Positions 1 through 11,898 of a stretch of 64,000 bases of DNA are shown one piece after another; positions within the stretch are counted from its first letter, which is position 1; each line of letters opens with the position of its first letter. Both the position numbers and the translations under genes were made by a program. The DNA is from Chlorops oryzae (taxonomy: Eukaryota > Arthropoda > Insecta > Diptera > Chloropidae). The DNA lies in NCBI GenBank assembly GCA_020466095.1, contig CM035808.1, forward strand, positions 10,903,163 to 10,967,162. Direction: 5' to 3'. The notes under the pieces are model-generated. The model was not told where the DNA came from. It saw nothing but the letters and a program-made list of their open reading frames with translations, and made no database searches.

Positions 1-181
1 CCGTTCTCACTGAATTCAACATCATGCAATTCAAGGAGTACATTGTCACCGAACGGTGCGACCAGATGCTGTGTAAAATCTACATTCTCTGGCATATCGT
101 GTGGAAAGTTCAATTGGAAGAGATAGCCTGTGGCATTGCTAGTCAAATTGATGACACGCTCACGTCGTTCCAACTGGGCCA
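1..181 (-). CDS. Exon 11: start of CUB 6 (continues past or ends at window edge)
   Basis: Acceptor CTCTTTACAG ends at 182; with the last base of exon 10 it reads VAQLERRERVINLTSNATGY, then LFQLNFPHDMPENVDFTQHL, then VAPFGDNVLLELHDVEFSEN. This is a CUB first half with an NxT and NxS site and without the usual second Cys. The last bases in the window (GAGAACGG) match the place where exon 5 ends inside CUB 3, so the exon probably ends at or just beyond position 1, in phase 2. Confidence 0.8.
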
Positions 182-1183
182 CTGTAAAGAGCAGAGCAGA
201 GAGCAGGCGAGAATTGCATGATAAATGGAGCATGTTAAAAGGGGAGTGGGGGCCAGACCAGAGTCATTGGACATTAATGTGTAACGACAGTTGTAATGAC
301 ACGAACGATTACCCGTTTTTGTGTGATTCTGAGTGGCAATATTTCAAGGATATGTAGCTGTAATGAAGCATAGCAATTTAATCATTTTGTTGCTATATGC
401 TTTCACGTGCGATAATGGGAGGCATTCTCACCTTTTGAACCATAAAGATTTTTTAATGACAGCACAAAAAGTTTGCTAATGAATGTCATTGTCGGGTTAA
501 AATTTGAACATTAAATCTTTTTTTTTTTTTAAGGGATGAATAGGCTAGTTAAGCTACATATATCTGTGGCAATATGGAAGAGTAGCTTAAGTCGAAAGTT
601 CTTGTTTTGAGATAATCGAATTTTTATCCTCGAGCACTTTATTGATTAGTAACTTTTCAATTAACTCACACTTTTAATGAAAATTCGGAATATGTGATCA
701 AAGTTAAGTGCACATAAGATGTGACTAAATCAAAGGTTTTTGAAATTTGATACCTTAAAAGTAAATGCAAGAAACTTCGTATAAAATCATGATCCATTAA
801 AATGGATTGAGCACACATCAGCGTCCTAACTTCCTTCAAAGCTTCAAAGTAATTAACTCACTTCTCGCTTATGTCGACTTAAGCTACTCTTCCATATAGC
901 TACTGATAAATAAATACAGTGAAACTTCTCAAATGCGGACACTCACGGTGATGAGCTTTTTGCTGGCATATGAGGGGTGTCCGGATCTGAGGGTGAAGTT
1001 TGAACGCTCATACCCAGCACACAAAAAAGTGCCCGCATATGAGGGTGTCCGCAGTTGAGAAATTTCACTGTGCATACATATATGCATATGTATGAAATTA
1101 ATAATATATTCATTCCAAATAGCCATCGAAGACTAAAATATTCAACGATTGAATAATATTTAGTTCTATTTTATGATACTCAC
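182..1183 (-). other. Intron 10-11
   Basis: Intron with GTGAGT donor and CTTTACAG acceptor. It contains the 917-1070 TIR element. A GTAGCTTAAGTCGA-type sequence near 582-597 recurs inverted near 876-893. I see no coding signal in the rest. Confidence 0.7.
917..1070. mobile_element. CAGTGAAAC-ended MITE (pogo/Tc1-like)
   Basis: A 154-bp palindromic element: left end CAGTGAAACTTCTCAAATGC and right end the near inverse complement (TTGAGAAATTTCACTG), with the inner GCGGACACTC also repeated inverted. TA precedes the left end; the right flank is TG. A half copy lies at 28307-28400. It has no coding capacity. Confidence 0.75.
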
Positions 1184-2698
1184 CAGTATGATAAATAGCT
1201 TGGAAGCCTTTTCCACGTGGATGCTGGCCAGTTCGAAATTGAATACGCAGCTGCTCTCGCAGGCTAACAAAGATGCCCTCATTTAGATGTTCTTCGTATA
1301 TAAATGGTCGAAAGGCACCGTCACCAATATCCAATTCTAATATCCCATCAGAGAATAAATCGTAATCGATGAACTCCAGCCACACCCGCCGACCGACTGG
1401 CGCCTGAATAACGTACGCGCAATCCATGTTATGGAGCAGAAAATGCGGGTAATTCGGACTTGTAACGATGCCTTCGCGTGATGTTAGCGTCTGTAACGGG
1501 CAGCCAGAGAAGTCGACTGCTTTCCAGACCGCGGCAAAGCCGAGCCCGGTAATTGAGTAATCACTGTGAAAGTTTATTAAAACTTGATTTGAGCTCGAAA
1601 CGAAATCGAATTTCGACATATTCGAATCGTGTGAGCCACACCAGCGAACGTAGGGCAGAAACGATTGTGCATTCTCATTGAAACTGAAACGCCTCGTTCT
1701 CGTTGTTTCGGCTTTCTGTGTCCCATCGATGATACTATCTGCTCTTATGCCATTTACACTGCGACGCTTCCGTCGACCTCGTCGCAAAAGTACTTGTGTA
1801 AATTCGTATCGACGATCGTTGTTTTCCACTTCCGATAATAAATTCTCCTTGCTAGCAGCGACACCCTCATCAATGGCTCTGCTTGTCTTGGACTTTCGAA
1901 ATTTATTTTCAATCTCCTTTTCGAACTTTTTCCGCCGGCGATGTTTGGGATTTTCATATCGTTCCGTTTTATCGTTGTCACCGTTGGATTTTTTAAAGAG
2001 CATTCTTCTATTGCTTGGGTCGCTGTTGCTGTTACCGTTGCCGTTACCATTGCTGTTTCCTTTCGGTTCGCTTCGTCCATTGCGATACGATGTATACAAT
2101 TTTGGACTATCCATTGGTCGTCCATTGTTGCCTACATAAGCAGTTTTAAGGTTTTTCGTTGAATCCATTAATTTACCATTCGTTCGAATTTGTTTCGGAA
2201 TTTGTGCTCCACGTCGACGACGACTGCGACGATGTATTTGCATTGCAGATTGAGTCATTCCATGGAATTCAGTTTCGATGTTTCGTCGACGTTTACGACT
2301 TTTGGCAGTGCTTGCGGTTAAATGGAATTTTTTAGCTTCGCTACTTCGTTTCCGTCGGCGGCGACGACGTTGGCGATCCACCATAAAATCACTATCGTAT
2401 AAAGTCCGCAATTCATTGTTGTCACCATCTGTCATCATTGCCGCTTCTCCGGCTTCGGCTGCCACAGCTGACATTTCGTCATCGGATGTTGTTAGCATTG
2501 CCATTGGCACTGGATTGGCACCGGGTTCTAGAATTATCTTCGAGACAAGCGCAAAATCTTCAATGCTAACAAAGTCATAAAGGCATTCGTCTTGAGGCTC
2601 TAAATCAATTTTCTGAAATTGAATGACAATTCGCGTCCGTTCGGGAGTTTTTATGTGAACCCAATAATCCAAGTTCAATGGATATGTGCTTGGGTAAG
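1184..2698 (-). CDS. Exon 10: CUB 4 with large basic insertion, and CUB 5
   Basis: 505 codons; acceptor TTTATCGCAG ends at 2699, donor GTGAGT starts at 1183; phase 1 in and out. It opens with YPSTYPLNLDYWVHI, then RIVIQFQKIDLEP and ECLYDFVSIED, a CUB half. About 300 residues of insertion follow, very rich in Arg and Lys. These include a run of six or more Arg before KRS (plus 2346-2377), a second Arg run (about 2205-2232) and RRGRRKRRS (about 1756-1785), plus an Asn-Gly repeat. The CUB resumes at RWCGSHDSN, INFHSDYS and GLGFAAVWK. CUB 5 then runs from SGCPLQT, TSPNYPHFLLHNMDCAYVI to GKGFQAIYHT without an insert. The Arg clusters match furin-type cleavage motifs (R-x-K/R-R). Confidence 0.9.
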
Positions 2699-3819
2699 CT
2701 GCGATAAAATAAAAGACGTCGAGTAAAGAAAATATTATTTATCTAAATAATTATATTCAATTCAATGTTATTTTAAGCTAGCTTCCCTTGACCGCATCGA
2801 TTGTCCCCCAATTGATTAATTTGTCCACCAAAGACATGTCAATCTGTCTAACTTCAATCGAGAAATTTTTTTTTTCTTTTTGTTTCTTTAAGTTTTTTCC
2901 TAATGCTTCAATGCTAAGTTTTCCTCGATTCAATGAGTTATTTACGTTATACACACGTGTTCAATAAAAAAAAAGTTCAATTCCAACTTTTTCAACCGCA
3001 TGCCACGAGAGACATCGGAATCGCTTTCAATAAGTTTAACTCGTAGCCTTACGCTTCCGAAGAGCTTAAAGCGAAACCACTGTCATTGAAACCCGTACAA
3101 ATGAAACCCATTCCAAGTAAGAAGTAGAGGAAAAGGAAAAAAAAAACACAAAGTGACTACACACAAACACACGCACGCAAAACACTCACTCACACACACA
3201 CACTGGCTCTAGAGCATAAAAACTCTAGTAATACCTTACTTACCTGGTGACAGCAGACGTCCTTCAGTTCCGGTTATAGTAAAATTGGTGAAAGAATGTT
3301 CGAATGAATTTTCCTTTGCTTTCTTACATACATAGCCACCGATTTTATTGCACTTCTGAGATTGCCAGTACAAGCCAGAAGGTAGCATCGGTGTCGGTGA
3401 CATTTTCCATTGCAATCCCAAACAAGTCGCATCCGACGGTAGAACATCAAATTGTCCCTGTCCGGGTAGCCAGCCCTGTGTTTGCACAGAGGCGAAAGAA
3501 AACGAAAAAGATACAAAATAATATCAAGTAAAGGAAAAAAAAAATAAATGGACGGCTAAAAGCATGGATTACAATAGTTTCCACACACACACACACACAG
3601 GGCAAGATGTTTACTTATCAATCTACTTTCTGTGATATTTTTTTTTTTCGTTATTTCAGCTATTTCCATTTGGTTACCGTTACCAAATGGAAATCAATCT
3701 AAGTTTCAAAATGAAGATGGTAACGGAGACAAAACAGAAAATATTTCCTTCATTATATAATCTCCGGCATGTCCTTAAAGGATACATGCAAAGACATACC
3801 AAATTAAATCGGACGTTAC
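2699..3819 (-). other. Introns 9-10 and 8-9, with (CA)n microsatellites
   Basis: Two short introns (2699-3243 and 3476-3819) around exon 9. They hold CA repeats at about 3186-3203 and 3582-3599 and poly-A/T runs. No element ends or other genes seen. Confidence 0.7.
3244..3475 (-). CDS. Exon 9: end of C-type lectin domain 2 and linker to CUB 4
   Basis: Acceptor CAAACACAG ends at 3476; donor GTAAGT starts at 3243; phase 0 in, phase 1 out. It encodes GWLPGQGQFDVLPSDATC, then GLYWQSQKCNKIGGYVCKK, closing the CTLD, then NSFEHSFTNFTITGTEGRLL, the first strand of the next CUB. Unlike CTLD 1 this domain has no EPN/QPD-type motif (VLPSD is in that place) and the WND is replaced by WQS. By family knowledge, it has probably lost calcium-dependent sugar binding and may bind protein. 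Confidence 0.88.
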
Positions 3820-3943
3820 CTGAAAGCTCATTTTTGTGTCATCTGTCCATTCGAATTGACCATTTTTCTCAAGCTCTGCACCGAGCCAGTAAATCAGTTG
3901 CGGTGAATAGTCAATTTGATTCCGGATATTTGCCGTTATGAAT
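3820..3943 (-). CDS. Exon 8: middle of C-type lectin domain 2
   Basis: Acceptor TGCGCACAG ends at 3944; donor GTAACG starts at 3819; phase 2 in, phase 0 out. It encodes RFITANIRNQIDYSPQLIYW, then LGAELEKNGQFEWTDDTKMSFQ. These match the second helix (FI-x-x-x-I) and the WLG...G-x-F-x-W-x-D strands of CTLDs. The spacing agrees with that of CTLD 1 in exons 3-4. Confidence 0.87.
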
Positions 3944-4510
3944 CTGTGCGCAAAAGGAAACGCGAAAAAAATCAAATAAAAATTCAATGTGGAAGAGACA
4001 GAGAGACAGAGAGAGAGAAAAGAAGAGTTCTCGATAACGTTAAGAGTTTTTTCATTTACTTTTATGCTGATGCTATAATCGTTGATATAAAATTTTATGG
4101 ATATTTGGGCTTTAAGTATAATAATAATTTTTTTTTCGGTTTTGCTACCTAATTTTCGATCTTAAGCAATAACAATTTTTCTAGAAATTTATTCCATTTT
4201 CGAAATCCAATAAAATCTCATGTAAAGTTAAAGCTCAAAAAGTGAGGTTATTGCTCCATTTTGTTTATATTCTTCTATATGAAATTCTCTTGTCAAGGTG
4301 TTTGTTACCAAACTCCTCCGAAACGGCTGGACCGATTCTTATGAAATTTTTTCTGCACATCGGGTGGGTCTGCGAATCGGTCAACTTTTCATACCCCTAA
4401 GTAATAAGGTCCTTAAGTACAGAAGTAAGTTTAGGCCCCGAGATGTGAGCAATATTATTTCCAAAAGATATAGTACGCCGTTAGATTACGTATACGTCTT
4501 ATTTATAATA

Positions 4511-4627
4511 GGTATGTTCCCGTACTGTATGAAACTGCCCAAAACTGCCCAATTTTTTAAAAAACTGTATGAAAATTGGGCAAAAATGCGCAGTTTTGGG
4601 TGGTTTTGTGCAGTACGGGAAAATACC
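4511..4627. mobile_element. GGTATGTTCCCGTACTG-ended MITE
   Basis: A 117-bp hairpin-like element. Left end GGTATGTTCCCGTACTG, right end inverse GGTATTTTCCCGTACTG, and the inner AACTGCCCAAAACTG also pairs with sequence in the right half. The 8 bases on each side (TTATAATA and TTATATTA) differ at one position, which suggests an 8-bp target duplication. Confidence 0.7.
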
Positions 4628-4640
4628 TTATATTAATGAA

Positions 4641-5170
4641 CAGGGCTCGGACTTTGTTGACTTTTATAAAATTCAAAGCATACTTTTTGGAGTGAAAATT
4701 TTTTTCTGCTCACATAAAGTTAAGATTCAAATCAATTTTTAACTTCAATATGAACTTTTTTGAAGTTAGAAAAGCAGTTTGAAGTTTAAATTCGCTGAAC
4801 TTATTCGCAAAATGTAAAAAAAAAAAAAATAAAAAAATATAAAAAAAATTAAAAATAAAAAATAAATTTTCTTTTTCTTTTTTCTTCTTTTCCGAATTTT
4901 CAAATTAAAAATTTTCCTCAAACTGTCAACTTCCAATTTATTAATATCTGCATTATTATAAGTACATACACATATCTCTCCTTGAGATTCTTAATAACTT
5001 AATAACTCCTATATTGACTAGTACAGCCTATAAGAACTTTCTTTTTGTACTAGGATTAAGCATAAGTGAAATAAATGAAATGAAAAATGAAAAAGAAAAT
5101 GTTGATAAAAAATTGTTTGACCCGTAAAGTATGCTTTAAATTTATAAAAGTCAACAAAATCGGAGCCATG
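4641..5170. mobile_element. hAT-like MITE, CAGGGCTCGG family, copy 1 (long)
   Basis: 530 bp; begins CAGGGCTCGGACTTTGTTGA and ends in the inverse (CAACAAAATCGGAGCCATG). The subterminal AAAGCATACTTT block pairs with AAAGTATGCTTTAAATTTAT near the right end. It is flanked by exact 8-bp repeats TTAATGAA (4633-4640 and 5171-5178), the hallmark of hAT insertion. The centre is longer and more A-rich than in the other copies. Confidence 0.85.
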
Positions 5171-5486
5171 TTAATGAACTGCTTTTTTTGAATTTTTGGA
5201 AGAGAAATTTGTTATTTTTAAAAAGAAAATCAGGAATCTTTGAACTTCAAGCGAAATAAGGAGCAAGACGGATAGAAAGAGACACATAAGTTTCCTCTGA
5301 AGCAGTACGAAGTTTGCCGGAAACTAGTTTTTTTTAGGAGGTATATTTAAATGATTTCATGCTGAAAATCTGAATTGTTCGAAAATATAAATTTTTCTAT
5401 TGAGTAGAATTGAATGTCCTTATTTTAGATATTGCACTGTATATATGTACATATGTATAATATTTGAATAGAATAGCTCAACTCAC

Positions 5487-5640
5487 CGATGCTCATCTGC
5501 CGTGGAAACAGATGACAATTTTGCGTTCATAGCACGGCAAATTTGTTGTGCCGTCCACCAGTCAACTTCTGGATACGATACAAAAAGGTAACAGGATCCA
5601 TTATAGGGTTTTAAACGTTCATTTGCACATTCAGATACGG
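5487..5640 (-). CDS. Exon 7: first part of C-type lectin domain 2
   Basis: Too short and start-less to be seen as a long open frame, but fixed by splice sites: acceptor TAACTTTTAG ends at 5641, donor GTGAGT starts at 5486; phase 1 in, phase 2 out. It encodes SECANERLKPYNGSCYLF, then DWWTAQQICRAMNAKLSSV, then TADEH. This is the first alpha-helix region of a CTLD (C, GSCYLF, W-x-x-A-x-x-x-C, A-K-L-S-S-V). It follows CUB 3 directly and continues in exon 8. The 6.4-kb intron upstream of it is repeat-filled. Confidence 0.88.
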
Positions 5641-7845
5641 CTAAAAGTTAATTAATAAAAACAAAAAAAAAATATTCAAATATTTTTCTAATGAATTCTC
5701 TAAAAATTAATTAGGATCATTAAGACTAATTTTTACTTAATCTAAGATTAACCCATTCTCCAATAAATAATATCTTTTTCACCGAAATCTAAATCTAGGT
5801 ACAAAAGAAACCATGCTATGCGCGTAGGAGCAACATTTTTGAGCTTCGAACATAACTTAAATTAGTCATCATAAAAAAAAATTGAAATATTTCACTGAGA
5901 AAAATTCATTAAAGCGACTAAAAACGTGCTTAAAACTTTAAAATGCATTTAAATTATGAATAAAACCATTAAAGCAACCACAATTGAATTGATATTATGA
6001 TAGAAAAGCTATTAATAATACATATTCACTGAATATAAATATTTAATTGAATAATTCTCATGATATGCGACAGAAAATTCTTATCTTTTTGTGGTCACTC
6101 AACCTGAACAAAAAAAGGAATCAGGCACCATTTTTAACGTTATGACATTAGATACGGCAAAGTTCAATTAATCAATAAAACATAATAATATTAAATGACT
6201 TTATCTAATAATTCTCAATATATTAGCATTGTTTTTAGCTAATCAGATGAATATTATTTACATTCAATTTCATTCAAGGTTTACTGGTATGATTATGCGA
6301 CAGAAAATTGTTATCTTTTTGTGGGTTCATCTCAAACCACTGTAGACAACAAAAAACGGAAGCTTCAGGCAACACATTTTTTCACACCGTTAATTGAGCG
6401 AAAAATTAGATACGGCATATATGTAAATATCGTATCTCTTTTTTTGACAATTAATTATTAATTTATTCCAAGCAAATTTATAAAGCTTTTGATAAACTGA
6501 ACTATTTTTGGGATTATTTTGCATTTGAGAACTTTATCAAATGCAATTATTAACGTTAAGAGCGTTTTAATCAGAGCCATTTGCATTCAGCATTGTTTTT
6601 CCGTTATGGCTTTCCGATTTCAGCCTGAAGGATTAAATATAGTTTTTTTTTTTAAATAGAATTAATATTTAATAAATAAGCGTAATACAAGCAAAACTAA
6701 GGGCCGTTTTCTCATATATTTTTGATCTGTATGTTAATTTATCCTGATGATTAATTTATACAAATTTGATTATATAAGTCAAGAATTCGAATTTTAATCT
6801 GGCAGATAGATGCTTTTAAAGTATGGCTTGAGAATACTGGCCCTAAATGTAAAAAAATATTCGTCTCAAAGAGACAGAAAGAAGTCATTTTCGCAAAAAA
6901 AATTTTTTTAAAATATTTTCTCCATTTTTTAATAAAGGCGAAATACGCCGCGGCGTATGCTTAATGCACATTACACATACGCAGTGCGGTACAAGATGGA
7001 ATTTTTTGCAATTTAAAGCCATTATATGCACTTTTTCAGGGCATTTTTTTGCTCCTATTCAATATCAAAAACTTTGCTAAAGACAATAAAAGAATAATCC
7101 TTACTGTTAACTAGATACAGCATATTTCAAAATATCGAAAAAGTGGTAAATATCGTATTTGAGTAAAAAAATGTCCAAGGCTGCCGTTTTTTTATTACCA
7201 GCGAATTCGATAAAAATTAATGATGCAGAATGTAACTGTTTTCAAAGTATTTTTAGGATAAAGTTCCAAGTTCTACCCCAAAAAAATTCGTGTCGCTCTG
7301 TGTTATGGTAGATAATTTTGACAAGTAGTGAATAGGAAAAAAGAATTGAAAGAATTCAGTCTTTGACAAATTTAAGGGGTTAACAGCTTCGAAATGAAAA
7401 TGTTAAATGCTTCAATGAAATTTTCTGAATTGTCTTTTCATATGAAGTTTTTCAATTTATCTTTCATTTCTGACAGAACTGGTTAGAGCCCCTAAGAAAA
7501 GAATTTGAATTCTTTCAAAATTTTTAAAGAAAAGAATTATTTAAAATTTTGTAATTCAAAAGAATGCATTCCAATATTAATTCTATTCAAAGTGTCTTGC
7601 CGACTGCGGCCCAATGAAAGGCATTTAAAGATTTTGTTGATTTTTGAATAGATACTACTTTAGCACACTGTAGGAACCGATTTTTAGGTTTCTATTGCCC
7701 AGTGTCCTTGAAATATCCTTACAAAACCCTTTTTGTTAAGCCTTTTTCAAAAATTTATATATCAAAAACGAATTAAAATAAAAAGATGAAACAAATGGCC
7801 GCTGATAGCTTATAAAACAGAAAATTAATTTTTTTTTTTAAATTT

Positions 7846-8093
7846 TACACTGAGAAAAAAACTTTCACAACAAAGAAAATAAAAATTAAATTAATATATT
7901 TTTTCATTGTTAGCCCTGAAGAAGTCTTCGGTATGAAGACGAAATATTGGAAATAAAATAAAAAGCATGAATTAAAATGCTTACGAAAGTTGACCTCAAG
8001 CTCGAATAAATTCAAAAAAAATCATTTAAGATTTAGAGAAAGGTCGAAAAATAAACAAACATAAAAAAAAATTAAAATTTTTTTTTCAGTGTA
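7846..8093. mobile_element. TACACTGA-ended small TIR element
   Basis: Left end TACACTGAGAAAAAAA and right end TTTTTTTCAGTGTA in inverse orientation, about 248 bp including TA at both ends. It belongs with 22041-22100, 34767-36506, 52229-53101 and 55164-55804 by its ends. A GAAGAAGTCTTCGG-type palindrome lies inside at about 7918. Confidence 0.5.
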
Positions 8094-8199
8094 TTCCTGT
8101 TTTCGCGCCAAATTTTCGCTACTTTTGAAAAGTACCTCTGAGTATGACCTTTAATTAAAACTTGTTGAAGTTAAACTTTTTGAAATAAACTCATCCAGG

Positions 8200-8400
8200 G
8201 TCGCAGTCTTCAACTCGATTTAAGAACATCGAAAGTTTAAATTTTCGAATATATTTTTTTAGTCTTCATGCCACTTTAACTCTATTAAATACCCTTGCTA
8301 TATTTGAATTTTTCAAACATTTTCATATCAAATTAATAAGCCTGCTTTAAACTCTCCCGAAGACCATCATTCGAAAATTTAAACCTTCAATAAGTTTAAA
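8200..8400. repeat. Dispersed repeat, uninterrupted copy
   Basis: GGGTCGCAGTCTTCAACTCG followed by AAGTTTAAA and TAGTCTTCATGCC blocks recurs at 9798. This copy is continuous through its right part (GAAGACCATCATTCGAAAAT). Confidence 0.55.
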
Positions 8401-8890
8401 CTAATTGAAATAAATTGATGTTCATCAAAGTTCTTGAAATAAATTGAATAAAAAAACCAAAAATGAATCAATTATTTACAGCTTTGATACATACAGTATT
8501 CTAAAATAGCAAAAAAAAAATTTAAGAATTTACAAATACGTGCCATTTATTTATGTTTTAAATAGGCATTTTATATCACTAAATTAAACATTGAAAGATG
8601 TGCTCTAAACGCAAAACATTACATACATATTTATAGAGATGCGCATATTATTTAGAAGAAATTGAAAATAAGGATCCTTATCTTAGCGTAAAGTAGTAAG
8701 TTATTGAAAATGAATGGGCTCAAGCTCACATCAGAGCTGACTTGTGTTTAATAAAATTTTCTTGAATTTTTTTTACATTTTTTCCCAATGGTCAGCCGAG
8801 TGAAATAAATCGTATGAAAACTGTTGTAAACGTCACACGCGCATCTCTAGTTCAAACTACGAAAACTCCGGATTACATTAGCACTAAAAT

Positions 8891-9292
8891 ATGCAGTTCA
8901 AACGTGGATTCCTTCGAAACGTGGAAAAAAAAAAACTAAATGGTGACACGAAAGGGGTAGGGCGGCATAAAATTGAGTGCATCGTTTTAAAGCATCGCCA
9001 AAGACGTCAGCCAAAACACGAAACTTACCGCGAAACGAATGACTTCCTGGATAGATTTTGTAGTAACGATTTAAGGCAGAAGTGTGGTACGAATGGTATT
9101 TTCGTAAAAAAAAGTAGTAGCAGCAATAATGGCAGCGCAAAAGCAGTTGCAGTAGGTAAAGTAGTTTCGGTGGCAGTTGTGCGAATGTTTCGAACATTTT
9201 AGGCAAACAGAAATCGCGGTCGTTTCGGGAGCGGAAGTCGTTTTAACAGACGAAACACACGAAAGAAAATGCACATTGGCGATAGTAGTTCA
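8891..9292 (+). other. Candidate plus-strand 5' exon within the intron
   Basis: This stretch is more GC-rich and less repetitive than its surroundings. Purine-rich, UTR-like sequence leads to an ATG at 9269 in AAAATGCACATTGGC, then 8 codons to a consensus donor, TTCA|GTAAGT at 9293. An open frame of 103 codons from 8891 also exists but looks compositionally driven. No downstream exon was found, so the call is weak. It could be a nested gene on the strand opposite to the host, or conserved regulatory DNA. Confidence 0.25.
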
Positions 9293-9797
9293 GTAAGTGC
9301 ACAAAAAAAAAACAAAAAAAATTTTTTTAATAGTTTTCCATCGATAATGTAGTAGCACGGAAATGATATTTTGTAGGTATGTTCGATGTTCTCACCTCCG
9401 TGAGTTTGTACACCGGGGGTATATGCATTATGCAACTGGAAGAATGATTGGTTTTTTGCTTTTGCTTTATGGTTTTTTTTTTTTTGTTTTGAAATCGAAT
9501 TGTTTGGCAGGAATGTGGTTTGTAAACATTTTGAGAGTATGTAATAAGGTGGATCTCATATAAAAGATCCTGATTCGGAAGCGAGGTGATTTTGTCTGAT
9601 GTGGCATTATTTTATTTTGTAAAAACTTTCTTGAATGACGATGATTTATAATGTTTTAATGCACAATTTGAGGGATTTTTCTGTTCAAACATTTTTCAAA
9701 TAATTCGCCTCAATTAGCCCTATTGAGTATCATAATAAGTATCCACTGATTACACTTGACTACATAGCTTTTTCTCAAGAGATCTCAATGCTTTTTA

Positions 9798-10345
9798 GGG
9801 TCGCAGTCTTCAACTCGGTTTAAGAACTTCGAAAGTTTAAAATCTGGAATATATTCTTTTAGTCTTCATGCCAGTTTAACTCAATAAAATACGTTTGCTA
9901 TAAATTTGAATTTTTGAAAAATTTTCATATAAAACTACCCAGCGGTCAACAGTGCCTACCGCTTACAAAGTATACGATTAAGTACCTGGCTATTAATGCT
10001 ACAAGTATCTAAACTTAACAATAGTCTTAAGATTAATTCTTATTTGGGAAAATATCTAATCGTTACATATATTTGTGACGAACTGCCTACCAATAGCTAC
10101 AAAGTATACGATATTGTAGAGATCTGCCTACAATAATAGGCTGTACCATTTGTGCTTGTGTGGCGTCAAAAAAAAAAACTCTACAAAACTGCCATGCTCG
10201 ACTAAAAGTATACTAGGATGGTATATGAGGTCGTATGCATTACCGCCTACGGCTTACAAGATGTGTTGCAGTTCATCGCTTCTGTAAGCAGCATTTTGAA
10301 GACTATCATTTGAAAGTGTAAGCCTTCAAAAATTTTAAGCTATGA
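9798..10345. repeat. Dispersed repeat, copy interrupted by ~350-bp insertion
   Basis: The left part (about 9798-9935) and right part (about 10290-10345) match the copy at 8200-8400. Between them lies ~350 bp not present in that copy, with recurring GCCTACNNCTTACAA-like and AAAGTATACGAT motifs. I infer an insertion; its ends are not clear. Confidence 0.5.
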
Positions 10346-11405
10346 TCCTTAAACACAAAAATAAGTATTTAAAAATTTTTTATGGACATTGCATCATCCG
10401 ATTTAATTGATCTCCAGGATCTTATTTTCCTGACCGATCTTAAAACTATGTAAGAAATTTTTTTAGAGAGGTCATTTTTCTTTAATTTGAGGGATAATTT
10501 ATTCAAATCGGATGATCAATTATCGAGTTATATGCGAAAAAGCATCCATACAATTTTTTAATTTAATAATTTTTTTTCGTGTTTAGAAGGCCAAATTCCA
10601 TGGGAAAACTTGCATTGAAATCTTTTGAAAAAAATCAGGACTAACTATTTGTAAGCCAGTGTCATCTGACAGTATCTACTGAAGATGTTTTTTTTTTAAA
10701 TTTTGTAAGATTACAGAGTGAAATACGGTTCTATATAAGGTCAATTCCACTTAAATGGGTAATTTGGTCCCTCCAGTCACAGCCAATCTTAAGAATAACA
10801 TCCTTCTTCAAATAATCACTTTTAGATTACTGAAATTAAACATAAAATACCCGTATGACTGGTGGGACCATCACAAAGGATTAAGATAATTAACAACAAG
10901 TCAATTGCATTTACAAGCAAGAGAAGCAAAGTGAGAGAAAATGGGCCCATTTAAGATACCTTCATTTTATGCAATCTGCTCTTTCATTCTCAACATGCGC
11001 GCTTATAGTTATGTATAATGCAGCAAAAAGGACATTATTTTATATTTTGGTAATAAAAAGGAAGTTCATAGGAACTCATAGAAGCTTTCCATAGTAGAAT
11101 ATAGTAAGATTGTTTTTAAAAGGAAGCTAAAATTTTCTATTGTTTTCTTCTTTGAAATAAGTTAGTTAAAAGTTGAGTTCAAAAGTACTTAATAGAAAAA
11201 GTGTTTTCACATGTACGTACGCTAAATAAAGAAAATTTACTTTGAACGTTATATATGTATATGCAGGTATATGTACATAAAACAATATATATATATATTT
11301 AGTGCAAAGACGTTGAAGAGAAAGATGCTTTCGAAGCGGTGATAATGAACGTAATGAAAATGTGATAGTCTTGAGAGTAAAGTATTAAAGCGACAGTGTT
11401 ATGAT

Positions 11406-11649
11406 CAGCGCTCAGATTTTATTGAATTTTATAAATTTAAAGCATACTTTATGGGGCAAAAAGTTTTTCTTACCAACATTTTGCGAATAAGTTAAGCGAA
11501 GTTGAACTTCAAATCGCTTTACTAACTTCAAAATGAATTCATATTGAAGTTTAAAATCGATTTGAATCTTTGCTTTATGTAAGTTTAAGAAAATTTTTAC
11601 TCCATAAAGTATGCTTCAAATTTATAAAAGCAACAAAATCCGAGCCCTG
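11406..11649. mobile_element. hAT-like MITE, CAGGGCTCGG family, copy 2
   Basis: 244 bp; left end degraded (CAGCGCTCAGATTTT), right end intact (AAATCCGAGCCCTG). Flanked by GTTATGAT (11398-11405) and GTTATTAT (11650-11657), which differ at one base. The internal AAAGCATACTTTATGG pairs with CCATAAAGTATGCTT. Confidence 0.85.
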
Positions 11650-11657
11650 GTTATTAT

Positions 11658-11898
11658 CAGGGCTCGGATATATATGCATTTATAAATTTAAAGCATACTT
11701 TATGGAGCAAAAAGTTTTTCGTACCAACATTGTGCGAAAAAGTTTAGAGAAGTTGAAATTCAAACGGCTTTTCTACCTTCATAAAAATTCTTATTGAAGT
11801 TAAAATCGATTTGAATCTTAGCTTTATGTAAATTTAAGAAAATTTTTACTCCATAAAGTATGCTTCAAATTTATAAAAGCAAAAAAATCCGAGCCCTG
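11658..11898. mobile_element. hAT-like MITE, CAGGGCTCGG family, copy 3 (adjacent to copy 2)
   Basis: 241 bp, CAGGGCTCGGATA to ATCCGAGCCCTG, same orientation as copy 2. It shares the middle 8-mer GTTATTAT with copy 2 and is followed by GTTATGAT (11899-11906). The two copies thus form a tandem pair separated by a single target duplication. Confidence 0.85.

Larger units (their letters stand above)
3944..5486 (-). other. Intron 7-8, mostly repeats
   Basis: The intron carries an old dispersed repeat (about 4290-4510, resuming after 5170) that is related to 46196-46400. It has been broken by two TIR elements listed separately (4511-4627 and 4641-5170). A poly-A/AAAT-rich tract lies at 4810-4900. 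Confidence 0.6.

Noticed and set aside
1678..2139. 153-codon plus-strand open frame opposite exon 10
   Set aside because: It is the antisense shadow of the Arg/Lys-rich insertion of CUB 4, whose codons rarely give stops on the other strand.
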